Assembly: GCF_046630445.1 (NCBI RefSeq) | Contig: NC_092333.1 | Location: 99,036,001 to 99,100,000 of the forward strand | From: Rutidosis leptorrhynchoides | Lineage: Eukaryota; Streptophyta; Magnoliopsida; Asterales; Asteraceae | Direction: 5' to 3' | DNA length: 64,000 nt | Notes under the pieces: model-generated | Database searches by the model: none | What the model saw: only the letters and a program-made list of their open reading frames with translations | Told to the model about the DNA's origin: nothing | Made by a program: the position numbers and the translations under genes | Shown here: positions 22,876 to 34,350 of the stretch, piece after piece | How positions within the stretch are numbered: the stretch's first letter is position 1 | Layout: every line of letters begins with the position of its first letter

Positions 22876-24852
22876 TGATGTTATGCGAGGTGTATATAAA
22901 ATAGCTTAAATTTTACTAGGAAATACTATTAAATACGATACAATTTTACACAAGATATTTATTTATTTATTGAATGGATATACTTAAACCTTGCTACAAC
23001 ACTTATAGGCAGAGTACCTAATCGTACAGTAGTGTAGTTTTTAGTAAGTCCGGTTCGTTCCACAAGGGAAAAAAATCTTTAAACAAAGCTTAACGTTATA
23101 TTAGTTTTATTTTATAAAAATACAAATATATATATAAGTAATATTATTATTATAAAGGGGAGTTTTTACCGTTTAATGACCAGTTTGTCGATTTTAAAAA
23201 CTTTAGTCGCAGTTAAAACCTGATGTAAAATAATAAAAATAAATATAACTTAATTTAAAGCGTAAAGTAAATAACAATAATGAAATTGCGATAAATAAAA
23301 GTGCGATAAAATAAAATTGCGATAATTAAAAAGTACGATAATTAAAAGTGCAATTAAATACAATAACAATAAATAAAAGTGCGATAATTAGAAGTGCAAT
23401 TAAATATAAAATAAAGGAAATTAAATATGAAATAAAATAATTATGCTTATTTAAACTTCCGTAATCATGATGTTTGACGTGTTGATTTTAGTTTTATGCT
23501 CATGGGTTAATTGTCCTTTATCCTGGATTATTTAATATGTCCGTCTGGTTTTTGTCCATAACAGTCCATCAGTCATAAATATAAAGTGCGAGTATCCTCG
23601 TCAAATTATCCTTATACCCGAAGTTAAATATTCCAACTAATTGGGGACTTAAACTGTAACAAGATTTTAATTATTACACCAGGTTATCGACTGCGTGTAA
23701 CCCAAGGTTTTAATACTTTGTTAACAATTATACCAAGTGTCCTTGTACATAATTTCACCCCTGTTTTAATAACTCTAGTGACTATTAATCCATTCCCGTG
23801 TCCGGTTAAATGAACGATTATTCGTACATATAAATACCCCGTCCATCGTGTCCGATCGAGTGTATATGGTTATTTATAGGGACGTCCAATTGTAAATCTT
23901 TATATTAAAATTAACAAATTATCATTTAGTTAAACAAATATAAAGCTCATTAATAGCCCATAGTCTAATTTTCACAAGTGTCATTCTTTTGTCCAAACCC
24001 CAATTATGGTACAAAGCCCAATTACCCAATTTTAATATTTTTAGCCCAACATCATGATTACTTCGGATTAATAAGCATAATAATAACTTACCTACGAGAC
24101 ATTAATGTAAAAAGGTTGAACATAACTTACAATGATTAAAAATAGCGTAGCGTTACACGGACAAAATTTCGACTTACACCCTTACAACATTTGCTAACAT
24201 ACCCTTATTATTATGAATTAAAATTAAAATTAAAATATAAATATATATATATTACGTATATATTGAGAGAGAGATAGATTGATGATATTACGTTCACCAA
24301 ACTGCGAATTTATAGGCCTGTGAACTGAAAAAGGAGCTCATGCGATCGCATGAGCTTTGCTCTTCAAGGCCATGCGATCGCATGGCCAGCTGGGGAGGCT
24401 CACATTTGGTTGTTTTCTTCTGCCGACGGTTTTATAATATAATATAATATATATATTAATTTTAAGAATTAATTATATATTATATTATATTCATGTGCAT
24501 AGTTGACTTGTAATTTTTAGTCCGTTGCGTCGAGCGTTGAGAGTTGACTCTGGTCCCGGTTCCGGATTTTCGAACGTCCTTGCGTACAATTTAATATCTT
24601 GTACTTTGCGTTTTGAATCTTGTACTCTTGTAATTTCGAGACGTTTCTTATCAATAATTGGAACCTCTTTGATTGTATTTTGTTCTTTTGAGCTTTTTGG
24701 TCGTTTGCGTCTTTAATTCGTCGAATCTGTCTTTTGTCTTCACCTTTTATTATTTAAACGAATATCACTTGTAAATAGAACAATTGCAACTAAAAGCTTG
24801 TCTTTCTTGAGGGATAATGCTATGAAATATATGTTCGTTTTTAGCATTATCA
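22876..24852 (-). repeat. 5' LTR of Athila element
   Basis: 1977 bases, same ends as the 3' LTR. Its palindrome pair (24335-24356 and 24368-24387) is perfect in both members. A shorter AT microsatellite accounts for most of the length difference. Confidence 0.93.
24335..24387. repeat. Palindrome pair in Athila 5' LTR
   Basis: A perfect 22-bp palindrome (AGCTC arms) and a perfect 20-bp palindrome (GGCC arms) around one ATGCGATCGCAT core, centres 32 bases apart. They lie roughly 490 bases into the LTR on the element's sense strand. Confidence 0.92.
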
Positions 24853-24857
24853 ATGAA
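24853..24857 (+). repeat. Right target-site duplication ATGAA (Athila)
   Basis: ATGAA directly after the LTR end ...TTATCA. It matches the five bases before 8305. Confidence 0.92.
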
Positions 24858-24885
24858 CGTAGAAAGTAACAACGCAATTAGCCAT
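24853..24885 (-). pseudogene. 5' end (ATG plus 10 codons) of the ORF split by Athila
   Basis: The minus strand starts ATG at 24885 and reads MANCVVTFYVH up to the duplicated site. Removing Athila and one ATGAA copy continues the frame directly into 8299-7865. Athila therefore landed inside codons of an existing ORF. Confidence 0.5.
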
Positions 24886-25026
24886 GAATGGTTGGTGTGT
24901 TTTTAGTAAGAGTGTATATAAAAATATATTTTAGTGAGAGCGAATGTGTGTGAAAAATATGAAATGGTTACGTGTTTATGTAGGTGTGAAAAAATTGATT
25001 AAAAATGACAAAAAATCAAACGGTTA
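24886..25026 (-). promoter_or_regulatory. 5' flank of the split ORF, possible TATA region
   Basis: AT-rich sequence upstream of ATG 24885. On the minus strand a TATTTTTATATAC stretch lies about 25-50 bases upstream of the ATG and could serve as a TATA region. No further element was recognised. Confidence 0.25.
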
Positions 25027-26487
25027 TGAAAGGACCCGTTCATATACATTATAAACGATTCACAACAGTTGATTACATCGCGAGGTATTTGACCTCTATA
25101 TGATACATTTTACAAACATTGCATTCGTTTTTGAAAGACAAACTTTCTTTACATCAAAAGTTGACAGGCATGCATACCATTTCATAATATATTCAAACTG
25201 TCAATGACTTATAATAATCTGGTTAAACTCAACAACTCGAATGCAACGTCTTTTGAAATATGCCATGAATGAGTCCAAATAATATCTTTAAAATGAGCAA
25301 ATGCACAGCGAAAGATTTCTTTAATACCTGAGAATAAACATGCTTTAAAGTGTCAACCAAAAGGTTGGTGAGTTCATAGGTTTATCGTAATCAATCATTT
25401 CCATAATTTTAATAGACCACAAGATTTTCATTTCCATTTCTCATAAATATACATCTCCTATCAGGCATTTCGCAAACTGCATAGAGATAAAAATCATTCA
25501 TATGGATTGAACACCTGGTAACTGACGTTAACTTTAATGCATAGAATATCCCCACAGACATCTCGTCTGTATAATAATAATCTCGAAGTACTAAAGCATT
25601 CGTACCCCGAATGGAACTTGTCAAGGTCCACAGATCTATCTTTAGGATTCGCGTCAACTAGGGGCCATTTCCCTAAATTCTTAGGTTACCAGACTTGAAG
25701 GGCGATATTCGATTTAGATAATCAAACCATATAATGTAGTTTTGATTATTTGTGTCTATTACGTAAAGCATTTATAAAAGCAGCGCATGTATTCTCAGTC
25801 CCAAAAATATATATTGCAAAAGCATTTAAAAAGGGAGCAAATGAAACTCACGGTACGATATTTTGTAGTAAAAATATGCATACGACGGAACTGAACAATG
25901 CAGGGTTGACCTCGGATTCACGAACCTATATCAAGTATATATATTAACACGTATAATTGTAATCGGACAAATTTATATATAATTAGTGATATGAATTTTA
26001 TATTAAAAATTTATAGGTTTCCTTAATAAATTAATATATTCATTTTATATATAAAAATATTAATATTGTTAAGTTATATGTATTGAGTATAGTTTTAATA
26101 GTTATTTGATAAATTAATAATATTAAATAAAAAAATGGTATTATCTTCTAATAATAATAATAGTAAATATTTTTAGTAATAATAATAACTATAGTAATAA
26201 TAACCATGATAATAATAATGTTAATAAAAATGAAAACACTTATAATACTAATAATAATGATAATACTAGTAAAAATAAATAAAATGTTATAAGTTAATAA
26301 TAATGATGATAATCCTTATATTAATTCTTAATGATAATACTAATACTAATGTTAATAATAATAATAATAATAATCTTAAAACTATGTTAATATTAATAAT
26401 AATAATATCAATAATAATAATAACTATAATAATAATAATAATACTTATATAAGTGATAATAATGTAAACTATGAAAATCATGATATC

Positions 26488-26573
<86 letters not shown>

Positions 26574-28351
26574 TAATAATAATGGTACTAGTAATTCTAC
26601 CTCAAAGGAGTATCCCTAAAAAATACCCAAGTCCGAGTTTGAACCCGCGACGTCTCCCTAACCCTGATAACGCCTTTAACCATTCCTTTGTCACCTCATT
26701 TCTGATTTAATTGTTTATCCTAATACAAATGTCTGTCTTCTTCTCCTTCTTATATAAAAAAATTGCCACAACTCAGGCTCGAACCCGAGACCTCTCGTTC
26801 AACTGACACATGCCTAGACCATTGCTCTGCTGCTTCTTTTGTGTTTTAAATATCGAATTAAAACATATCTCCTATATATCTGTTTGTTCTTTCTTCTTTA
26901 TAACAAAACCCCTTTAATCTCTTCATCATCATCATCTAATATCTATATTATTATCACGATTTTAATCTTAATTATTTGTTATTAGCAATCTACCATCATC
27001 TTAATTCTTTGTTATCATCATAACCACATAAAATCACGATTCATTATGTATCATGTATATCATAATCATCATCAACGAACATCATAGCTTCATCATCTAT
27101 ATTCATCTTAAATCATCATCATAGTAATCGCCATTTTATCATAACAGATTTTAAGCATAACAGAAACCCATTTAACGGTTGGATTCTTTTCTGAAGTCCA
27201 GTTTAACGATATGCAAGTTTGAAACGAAGCCCATTAATCAAAGTCCAACTAGATAGCCCAAGAAAAAGGTTTAGTCTAATCCATATATCTGTGATGTTTC
27301 ATTTAACTAAATTAGATCGTGGGATTCAGTTTTTAGGGTATAACCCCGTATATTTCATTCTTCCTCTTCGACAGGAACAGTAGACCTCATCACCATCGTA
27401 CACGTAACATATCATTTTTATCAACACACGCTATCAACATCATTAACATTTATAATCGTATGTGAACATGTGGGTTTGATACCCTTAACCCACAACAAAC
27501 ATAGTAGCTTATTTAAATGATCAAGTGGGATCCTTTGTTTGTTAATTTCGGCCAAAGATAAAGAGGAGTAACAGCTCCAAAAGTTGAAGACCCCACACAG
27601 ATCATTACTCCTAATATATTAATGTGATGATGATTAATTTGGGTTTTAAAGAGACCCCATTAATTCGACAGAATTGCATAAATATACATGGAAATGCTTT
27701 TGTAGCTGCAACGTGCACAACAGGAAAAGAGAGAGATGGTTACTTTGGTTTTGCTTCGAACAGAAACTGATTCATATGCAGCAGCTACAGCAGTTATTAT
27801 GAAGGTATTGTGTGTTGTAGGAGAGAGAAAAAGCTAGTGGTAGTTGTTTTGGGTTTTAGTTGAATCGTAACAAGTACACTCGAGTTAAAAAAAATGGTGT
27901 TTGGTTGTAGTAGAACCCGAGCTAGTAGCAATAATAAACAAGGTGATGGTTTGTGATTCAAACAAACATAAACATAGCTGCAGTTTTATGATCTAAAGTG
28001 TTGTGATGTTCATGGGTGTGGTTGAACATAGGTTTGCATGTGGTTCGATGGAGGTGGAGTTTGATGGTATTGTGGTTGTCGTTCTCTTCAAACTGCAGTT
28101 ACAATAATGTACAAAGGGACTATTTTGGTGGTTGATTTGTGTAATCAGTTAACGAAGAGGTGGTGATGGGTTATAGAGCGATGGTCGTTCAATGGGGTGG
28201 GTTTGAAGACGAGGGTGGTTATGGATGGTTGTTGCTCATGAAACAAGGTTGTAATTGTGGTATTGGTGATTGGTGATGGAGGCTCATGGTGGCAACGAGT
28301 GGTGATTGGCGTCGGTGGTGTTTGGGTTTTTAATCAATCAAGAATCAAAAT
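25027..28351 (-). repeat. Partial minus-oriented Ty3/gypsy LTR
   Basis: It begins TGAAAGGACCCG. The first ~900 bases follow the order of blocks seen in the LTRs at 50271 and 54700: GCGAGGT..TTGACCTCTATATGA, ACCTGAGAATAAACATGCTTTAAA, GGTTGGTGAGTTCATAGG, GATTCGCGTCAA. The reverse complement therefore ends ...GGGTCCTTTCA like its relatives. No LTR start is found before 28352, where another LTR begins, so the rest probably lies beyond the nest. The middle is AT-rich with microsatellites; sequence after 26900 holds no credible gene. Confidence 0.6.
26488..26582. repeat. (AAT)n microsatellite
   Basis: About 95 bases of almost pure AAT repeat, flanked for several hundred bases (26140-26480) by imperfect AAT/ATG repeats. 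The Ile-rich ORFs on both strands (26287-26481, 26471-26710) come from it. Confidence 0.95.
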
Positions 28352-29006
28352 TGTAACGACCCGACTTTTTCGACTTGCTTTTATACCTTGTATTTTTTGC
28401 GAAACTGCGTATTTGTGCGTACTGCGTTGCTTTATGCTTCGGAAACTTGATATACATGTTTTATATACGTATATACCTTAAAATGTGCCTTAGTGTATGT
28501 GGAATGCTTAACTTGTCCATTGGATGCTTTATAACCGTTAGTGTTACTTGCCGTTACGAATAAACCGCGGACTGCGCGCACGTTTGACTTTTGTCGGAAC
28601 CAGAACTTTTGGACTGCGAAATATTAATTATTATTTTATAATAATAATTACTTGGGCCTTTGGATGCTTAATTTTATTTATTTAATTGCTAAAGCCCAAT
28701 AGTTAGCTTTATTGGACTTTTTACCTTGTTGGGCTCAAGCCCACCCTACTCTAGCTAGTGACCCAATTAATTAGCCCAAGTATTATTACTAGTAACCCAT
28801 AATAATAAATAAATAATAAATAAATTAATTAATGAGTCATACTAGCATAATGGATAAGGTTTATCTAATTGTCACATGGGATTCTAGCAAAAGAACACAC
28901 TTTAGACAACCACTAACCAAAAAAGCAACATGGTGTCTCCCCCTCCCCTCCTTAAAATTTCAGCCAAATGGCCTTGCCATGTCATCAATCCAAGTGAAAT
29001 TATGCC

Positions 29007-29014
29007 TATAAATA
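29007..29014 (+). promoter_or_regulatory. TATA box of element H LTR (TATAAATA)
   Basis: TATAAATA in a CCTATAAATACTAG context, a good match to the plant TATA consensus. It would place the transcript start near 29040, upstream of the hairpin array. The array would then be in the RNA leader. Confidence 0.55.
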
Positions 29015-29164
29015 CTAGCCTTTAGTCCCTCATTTCCACACTTGATCATTTTGGTTTTTCACACACTTGTTCTTTCTTTCTTTCTTTCCTTTCTAGCATT
29101 ACTTGTAAGTCTTCTTTTCCTTCTTCTTTTTCTTTTCAAATTCATGATCATCATCATTTTATGG

Positions 29165-29634
29165 AGATCAAAGTTCCTTTTAGCTTTGATCTTACTTATA
29201 TCTTGTTGATTCAAGCATGAATCTTTCAAGAACATGGAAGATTCAAGCTTTTTAGCTTGAATCTTCATATCTTTTGTAGATCTACTTCTTTTATACTTTA
29301 ATCTTTCTATTTTATGATAAAGATTCAAACTTTTGTTTGTAATCTTTATGCATCTTCAAGATCCAAGCTTTATGCTTCAAGATCTTTAAGAACAATCAAG
29401 ATGCAAGCTTTCTAACTTGAATCTTCATATCTTTTTGTTAGATATAAGTTCTTTTTGCTTTGATCATGTTGTTTTGTGAAAAAGATTCAAACTTGTGTTT
29501 GTTATCTTCATATATCTTAAAGATCCAAGCTTTATGCTTCAAGATCTTCAAGAACACTTAAAGGTTTAAGCTTTCTAGCTTTGCAACCTTGTAACTTGTG
29601 TGAATAGGATCCAAGCTCTCTAGCTTAGGGTTCC
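29165..29634 (+). repeat. Array of about ten tandem hairpins in element H LTR
   Basis: Successive inverted repeats, most built around AAG(A)T..CAAGC...GCTT..ATCTT: 29165-29192 (AGATCAAAG/CTTTGATCT), 29208-29223, 29238-29265 (11-bp perfect AAGATTCAAGC stem), 29319-29347, 29358-29386, 29398-29425, 29481-29508, 29520-29548, 29561-29590 (AAGGTT..AAGCT stem), 29607-29634 (GGATCC..AAGCT stem). Stem sequences differ between units but stay largely self-complementary, and loops are short and U-rich. Two units (29358, 29520) are nearly identical, suggesting duplication. Confidence 0.75.
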
Positions 29635-30040
29635 ATCACCTCATTTGACTTAGATTGTGTTCATACTTGTTAGATTGATATAAAGTTTGTAGCTTTAGTT
29701 GTTATTGTGAATTGAAATTATGTTAAGACTAAGGATATGATGTAACCTTGGTTCATCATCCATCTAAGACTCATGAATGAGTTGTGTTCTTACTTGGTCT
29801 TAACATATTGTGTATTGATGGTGGATCTTGGTCAAAAGTGATGCTAAACCATCAACGAGTTGTACACTTGAAGCTACAAGCATCAAGGATGAGAACCGTG
29901 ATGAGCATCAAGCACCAAGAACCCCACCGGAGCACTTACCTACTGTTTTTCGTTTCTGATCAGTCCACCTGGGCTACTGAAAAGTTGATTTTCAGTTAGT
30001 TCGATTCGAGTAGATGATTTTCTGTTTAGGCCTCGTCTTA

Positions 30041-30045
30041 ATCCG
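30041..30045 (+). repeat. Left target-site duplication ATCCG
   Basis: ATCCG precedes the LTR start at 30046 and recurs at 49221-49225 after the matching LTR. Confidence 0.92.
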
Positions 30046-32925
30046 TGTAACCACCCGGATTTTTCCAATCATTTTATACTTATGAGATTAATATTTACAT
30101 AAATTAAACCTTACCAACATGATAAGCAATCCAAATTGTTGAGACTTGTGTTTTTGAAAAGAGTTTTACACAACGTTTGACAGTCCAATTTGACCGATGA
30201 TATCACGAACTATATAACATACGATAATTATACGTTTGTATATATATATGTATTTATATATATTTAACATGATCTAAGGATGGTTTAACATCTCATTGTG
30301 TACTAATGACAATGAGTTATAAGTATATTTTGAAACTACTAACTTAAGTTTTCAAAACGATAACTATACGTAACATTCTTTGATATATATATACTTATAA
30401 CCTATAATGCTTATACATGTATCGTATATATAATGTATTTAATCACTTTTTAAGGACTTAAATACATAAAACAATATAAGTATGTTCACAAAAGATAGCT
30501 ATATTTGAATTCTCATTCCGTTTCCTCAAGATTTCTATACGTATATCTAGGGTATATGTACCCGTATCATACCCAACTTCTATATGTATTTACTATTGGT
30601 ATATACACATAAAATCAACATCCTAATCAACATTATTACTGCCCTAGATATGAGGTAACTAGGATTTGTCAAGTAGCATGAATTATTAGTAAGAAAACAA
30701 AATTAGGAATCCTTTTCTTTCTTTATAAACTAAAAACGTTTTTATGAATGAACACCATTTCTTCACTCCATTTTCTCATACCTACACCCTCATTTCTCTG
30801 TCAAAATACTCCTAACTTCATACTTGATCATCTCCAAGCATTTTTCCCATCATTTAGCTTCAATTACAAGCATAAAACACCATAAGAAAACTCTTTCAAG
30901 AACATATCAAAATAACCACCCATTTGAAGAAGTATACTTCCAACCTTTTGATCTAACTCCACCACTCTTTGATTCCAAGATTTTTTCTTATCTCTTACAG
31001 TAACTTTGTCCAAGTAACTTGAGGTAGTATCCTTGTTCATAATCTTGTTCAATTCATAATTATATAGCTATCTTATTTTATGTTGTAAAATTTTAACAAC
31101 AAGAACATAGTTTGAATGATTTCAAACTTGTTTGCAAACTAAATAGATCCTTCTAACTTAACTTTTAAAACACTTCAAGACCTATAATATATCATAATGA
31201 TATGCTAACTTAACAAGATATAACTTGGTTTTACAAAGAACACCTTAAAAACTGAATCTACGTCGTCGGAGTGCAATCGGGGGCTGTTTTGGGTTGGATA
31301 ATTAAAAACCATCTTGAACTTTAAATTGGAAGTTCATGTTCTGGAAAAATGATATTTCTTATGAATATGTTAACACATAAAAATTTCATGGTTTAACTCA
31401 AAGTGTAATTATTTTTAGAAAAATGATCATTAAATGTTGTTTTTATGATGGAAAATGATCACTTTCATAAGTTTTACCAAAGTTTGACCTATAACCTATG
31501 ATTTCGAATACAAACTAAGGTATTTTCAGTTCATATTCTTAAAATTTGACTCGATCCAAGGAAGTGGCAAGTTGAACCAACAAAAACGGAGTTGTAATGA
31601 AGAAACTACGACTAAAACAAGATTGGGTATCCGAAGCTAGTTTAGCTACGAAAATATTTGGAGAAAAAGTAAATTAATCATATCTTTGCTAATTAATATG
31701 ATATTTTATATATATTTACTTATGATTTGATTTTATATATTTCAGGACCACCCGTAAACAACATGAGAAGATTAATCATATGACCTCATGATTGTACGCA
31801 ACACGTCATTTGACAACACGGTACTTTATGTACGCAACACGTCATTTAACAACATGGTACCATGGGTCGAGATTAATTCTGATTAATACGAATACGATGG
31901 GGTCTTTATTTATTTTATTGAGCAACTAATTGTGGACCACTAACATCGGACTGCTAACTACGGACTAATAAATATTAAAAGTATTATAAGTATATATATA
32001 TGTAACGATTACTTGGAAAAAAAATATGTTGATATATTATATACATGGTTAGGTTCGTGATATCTATCGGAGACCAAGTCGTGTTAAATACCTTCAAGGC
32101 AAAAGTGAGTATATACTCCCACTTTTAAACTCTAAATATTTCGGGATGAGAATACATGCATTTTATGATTTACGTTATGGACACAAGTGATTAAAAATAT
32201 ATATTCTACGTTGAGTTGTACCACTGGCATATCTCCCTGTAACTTGGTAACTACTATTTACATGCGGTATTGTAACGCGAATCCTGTTGATAGATCTATC
32301 GGGCCTGACAACCCCAACCGGACTGGATGACCAGTATTCAATGGTTGCACAGTACTTCGTTTCGGTGACTACACTTGGTACGGTGTAGTAAGATTTCATA
32401 ATAAAGGGAATATGCGACTTTGATTAAATATTAAGTACGGTTACTGAGTGCTCAACCACTTAGAATATTTTTATTAAAACGTTTATGTATATGAAATCTT
32501 GTGGTCTATATTTATAACGCTGCTAGCATTAAACCTATATCTCACCAACTTTATGTTGACGTTTAAAGCATGTTTATTCTCAGGTTCCTAGAAGTCTTCC
32601 GCTGTTTGAATATATGTTAGAGAAACCATGTGCATGGAGTCATACATGTTGTATTCGAGGAAGCATTGCATTCACAAAATCATCACCGTGTATTTATTTT
32701 GACTGCATTGTCAACGGAAGTATTCTTGTAAACTGTTATTTACGGTGATTGTCTATATGTAGAAATCATCAGATGTCGAAAACATTGAATTTTAAATATT
32801 CATTTATGGTATATCTTTTCAAAAGAATGCAATGTTTATAAAACGTATCATATAGAGGTCAAATGCCTCGCGATGTAATCATATGTTATTGTATTCGTCC
32901 CTATAGATTGGGTCGGGTCGTTTCA
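30046..32925 (+). repeat. 5' LTR of the 30046-49220 element
   Basis: 2880 bases, TGTAACCACCC to GGGTCGTTTCA. It carries the shared blocks GTGAGTATATACTCCCACTT near 32107, GGGATGAGAATACATG near 32142 and TTTATTCTCAGGTTCC near 32570. Very similar to 46342-49220 by eye, with scattered substitutions. Contained ORFs (30864-31052, 32175-32399) are not called. Confidence 0.92.
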
Positions 32926-32927
32926 TG

Positions 32928-32939
32928 TGGTATCAGAGC
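32928..32939 (+). other. Primer-binding site, tRNA-iMet type
   Basis: TGGTATCAGAGC two bases after the LTR end. It is the standard plant initiator-Met tRNA primer site of many Ty3/gypsy and copia elements. Confidence 0.93.
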
Positions 32940-33395
32940 GGTGGTCTTAGCGAACCAGGTCTGCATTAGTGTGTCTAACTGATAAGTCGTTAGGTTGCAT
33001 TAGTGAGTCTGGACTTCGACCGTGTCTTCATGTCAAAATTTTGCTTATCATTTTGTGTCGAAAATCATCTACTTATCATTTGTAGGAAATTACCTGCTTA
33101 TCATCTTAAGTCTAAACGCGTCTTACTGCATTCATTGCATGAATGGGGTATAGACAAAATTCATATCTTAGAGTATTTGCTAATTCATATCTACGCGTAT
33201 CTGTTACTGTAAACTTTGTCTGACATATTCCGTAAATCCCTCCGTAATCTATGAGATCTTTTGTTCTATATATGTGGATATTCTATATAATTAGAATACC
33301 ACCCGATAGCCGGAAAATCATTTCATATCGAAAAATCCTTTATTCAATCATACGATATGGAACTCATCACTAGTTGAAGTCCCTCGGATTCCGAT

Positions 33396-33791
33396 ATGGA
33401 ATACCACTCAAGCTTCGAAAGCAGTGTGACCGGAATGGATCAACCAATCAGTCATCATCTATTTTGGATGGATTGGGGATGGGTTCGTAGCCTCCTCAAT
33501 CATTGGAGACAAGAAGAAGGTGATCCCTTCCATCCACCAAATTGCCCTCTTGACGATGAACCTGAAGCACTTACCGGTGAACCTGTTCAAGAAACCATTT
33601 TCTCTCTCATTTCCAGAGTATCTCGTCACGATTATATACTACATCAAATTCTAGATTTTATTTATCCGCTCGTCCGAACCGACAATCACCCCGGTGTAAT
33701 AGAAGAAGTCAAAGAGCTTCGCACCCGGGTAGTGGCTTTGGAGAATACGGTACAAAGGTTACAAACACCATCAGCAGCATCAGCAGCATAA
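33396..33791 (+). CDS. Accessory ORF, N-terminal part, unknown function
   Basis: 131 codons from an ATG about 455 bases after the PBS. The C-terminal third (VIEEVKELRTRVVALENTVQ) has heptad spacing and is a likely coiled coil; before it is a Trp-rich stretch (FWMDWGW, LNHW). It ends in an Ala/Ser run from GCA/TCA repeats at a TAA. The following sequence stays open in another frame (33808-34350), so the two probably were one protein before a frameshift. I do not recognise a family. The position between PBS and the expected gag site matches the accessory genes of the minus-strand element at the right edge. Confidence 0.5.
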   Translation: MEYHSSFESSVTGMDQPISHHLFWMDWGWVRSLLNHWRQEEGDPFHPPNCPLDDEPEALTGEPVQETIFSLISRVSRHDYILHQILDFIYPLVRTDNHPGVIEEVKELRTRVVALENTVQRLQTPSAASAA

Positions 33792-33807
33792 CCAGTACCG
33801 TCAATAA

Positions 33808-34350
33808 CATCAACATCGCAAGCCTCAATACCCTAAGCACCAGCAGCATCACCAGCATCAACGTTATCACCATCATCAACATCAACAGGATCATTACCAC
33901 CACCAACAATCACATCCGCATCACACGCCTCAATATCACCATCCGTACCTCGGATATCAACGTCACACACACCATAGATACCAAGAAGTACCAACAACAA
34001 CAAACGATGAAGTATTGATTCATAACTTCATCGGAGAAACATTCTATGGTAATTATGTAATCTCTAAAGACATAGAGATTACCTATTTCTGCCATAACCA
34101 TAAATCAGATGAGTGGACAGAAATGATAAAAGGAAGAGTAGAAACCCCGACAAGAATGATGCGTAAGGTACAAGCTAGACTTGTTTTACCAACAGCATCA
34201 GCAGTACCCTTAGCCTCACCAACACAGTCAGTGCTATCAACATCGTTAGAATCGTCAGCAACTTTAACATCACAAGCTCCACCAGTTCAAGAATCACCGT
34301 GGACATCATCAATAACGCGTATATTGCATCAACGAGTTATGAAGTATTAA
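33808..34350 (+). pseudogene. Accessory ORF, C-terminal part in shifted frame
   Basis: The frame is open from just after a TAA at 33805-33807 to the TAA at 34348. It begins with a long His/Gln-rich tract (CAC/CAT/CAA repeats, about 33820-33960), then an ordinary segment with IHNFIGETFYGNYVI and ITYFCHNH, and a Ser/Thr/Pro-rich tail. No ATG starts it, and the relation to the preceding ORF suggests a one-base shift. A diverged copy of the segment around 34010-34115 recurs at about 34728-34835. Function unknown. Confidence 0.45.

Larger units (their letters stand above)
8305..24852 (-). mobile_element. Complete Athila-type Ty3/gypsy retrotransposon, minus strand (16.5 kb)
   Basis: Two near-identical LTRs (8305-10293 and 22876-24852), TG...CA ends, a 5-bp ATGAA duplication, a tRNA-Asp-type PBS and gag-pro-RT-RH-INT in minus order identify a full-length element. 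The long internal region and a further ORF between integrase and the 3' LTR are typical of the Athila lineage. By eye the LTRs differ by roughly 30 substitutions plus small indels (about 1.5%), so insertion was fairly recent. Coding regions are nevertheless broken: a frameshift, several stops and a destroyed RT active site. Confidence 0.93.
28352..30045 (+). repeat. 5' LTR of element H, segment 1
   Basis: It starts TGTAACGACCCGAC. A TATA box at 29007 and a hairpin array at 29165-29634 are inside. The segment is interrupted at 30045 by the element whose ATCCG duplication recurs at 49221-49225. The LTR resumes at 49226, is interrupted again at 50270 and ends at 53927 before a PBS. The joined length is about 2.95 kb, in range for these LTRs. 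Small ORFs inside (28257-28563, 29059-29328, 29784-29999) are not credible genes. Confidence 0.75.

Noticed and set aside
26287..26710. Ile-rich ORFs on both strands
   Set aside because: Produced by the (AAT)n microsatellite.
28257..28563. Short ORFs around the LTR start at 28352
   Set aside because: They cross the boundary of an LTR insertion and have no domain.
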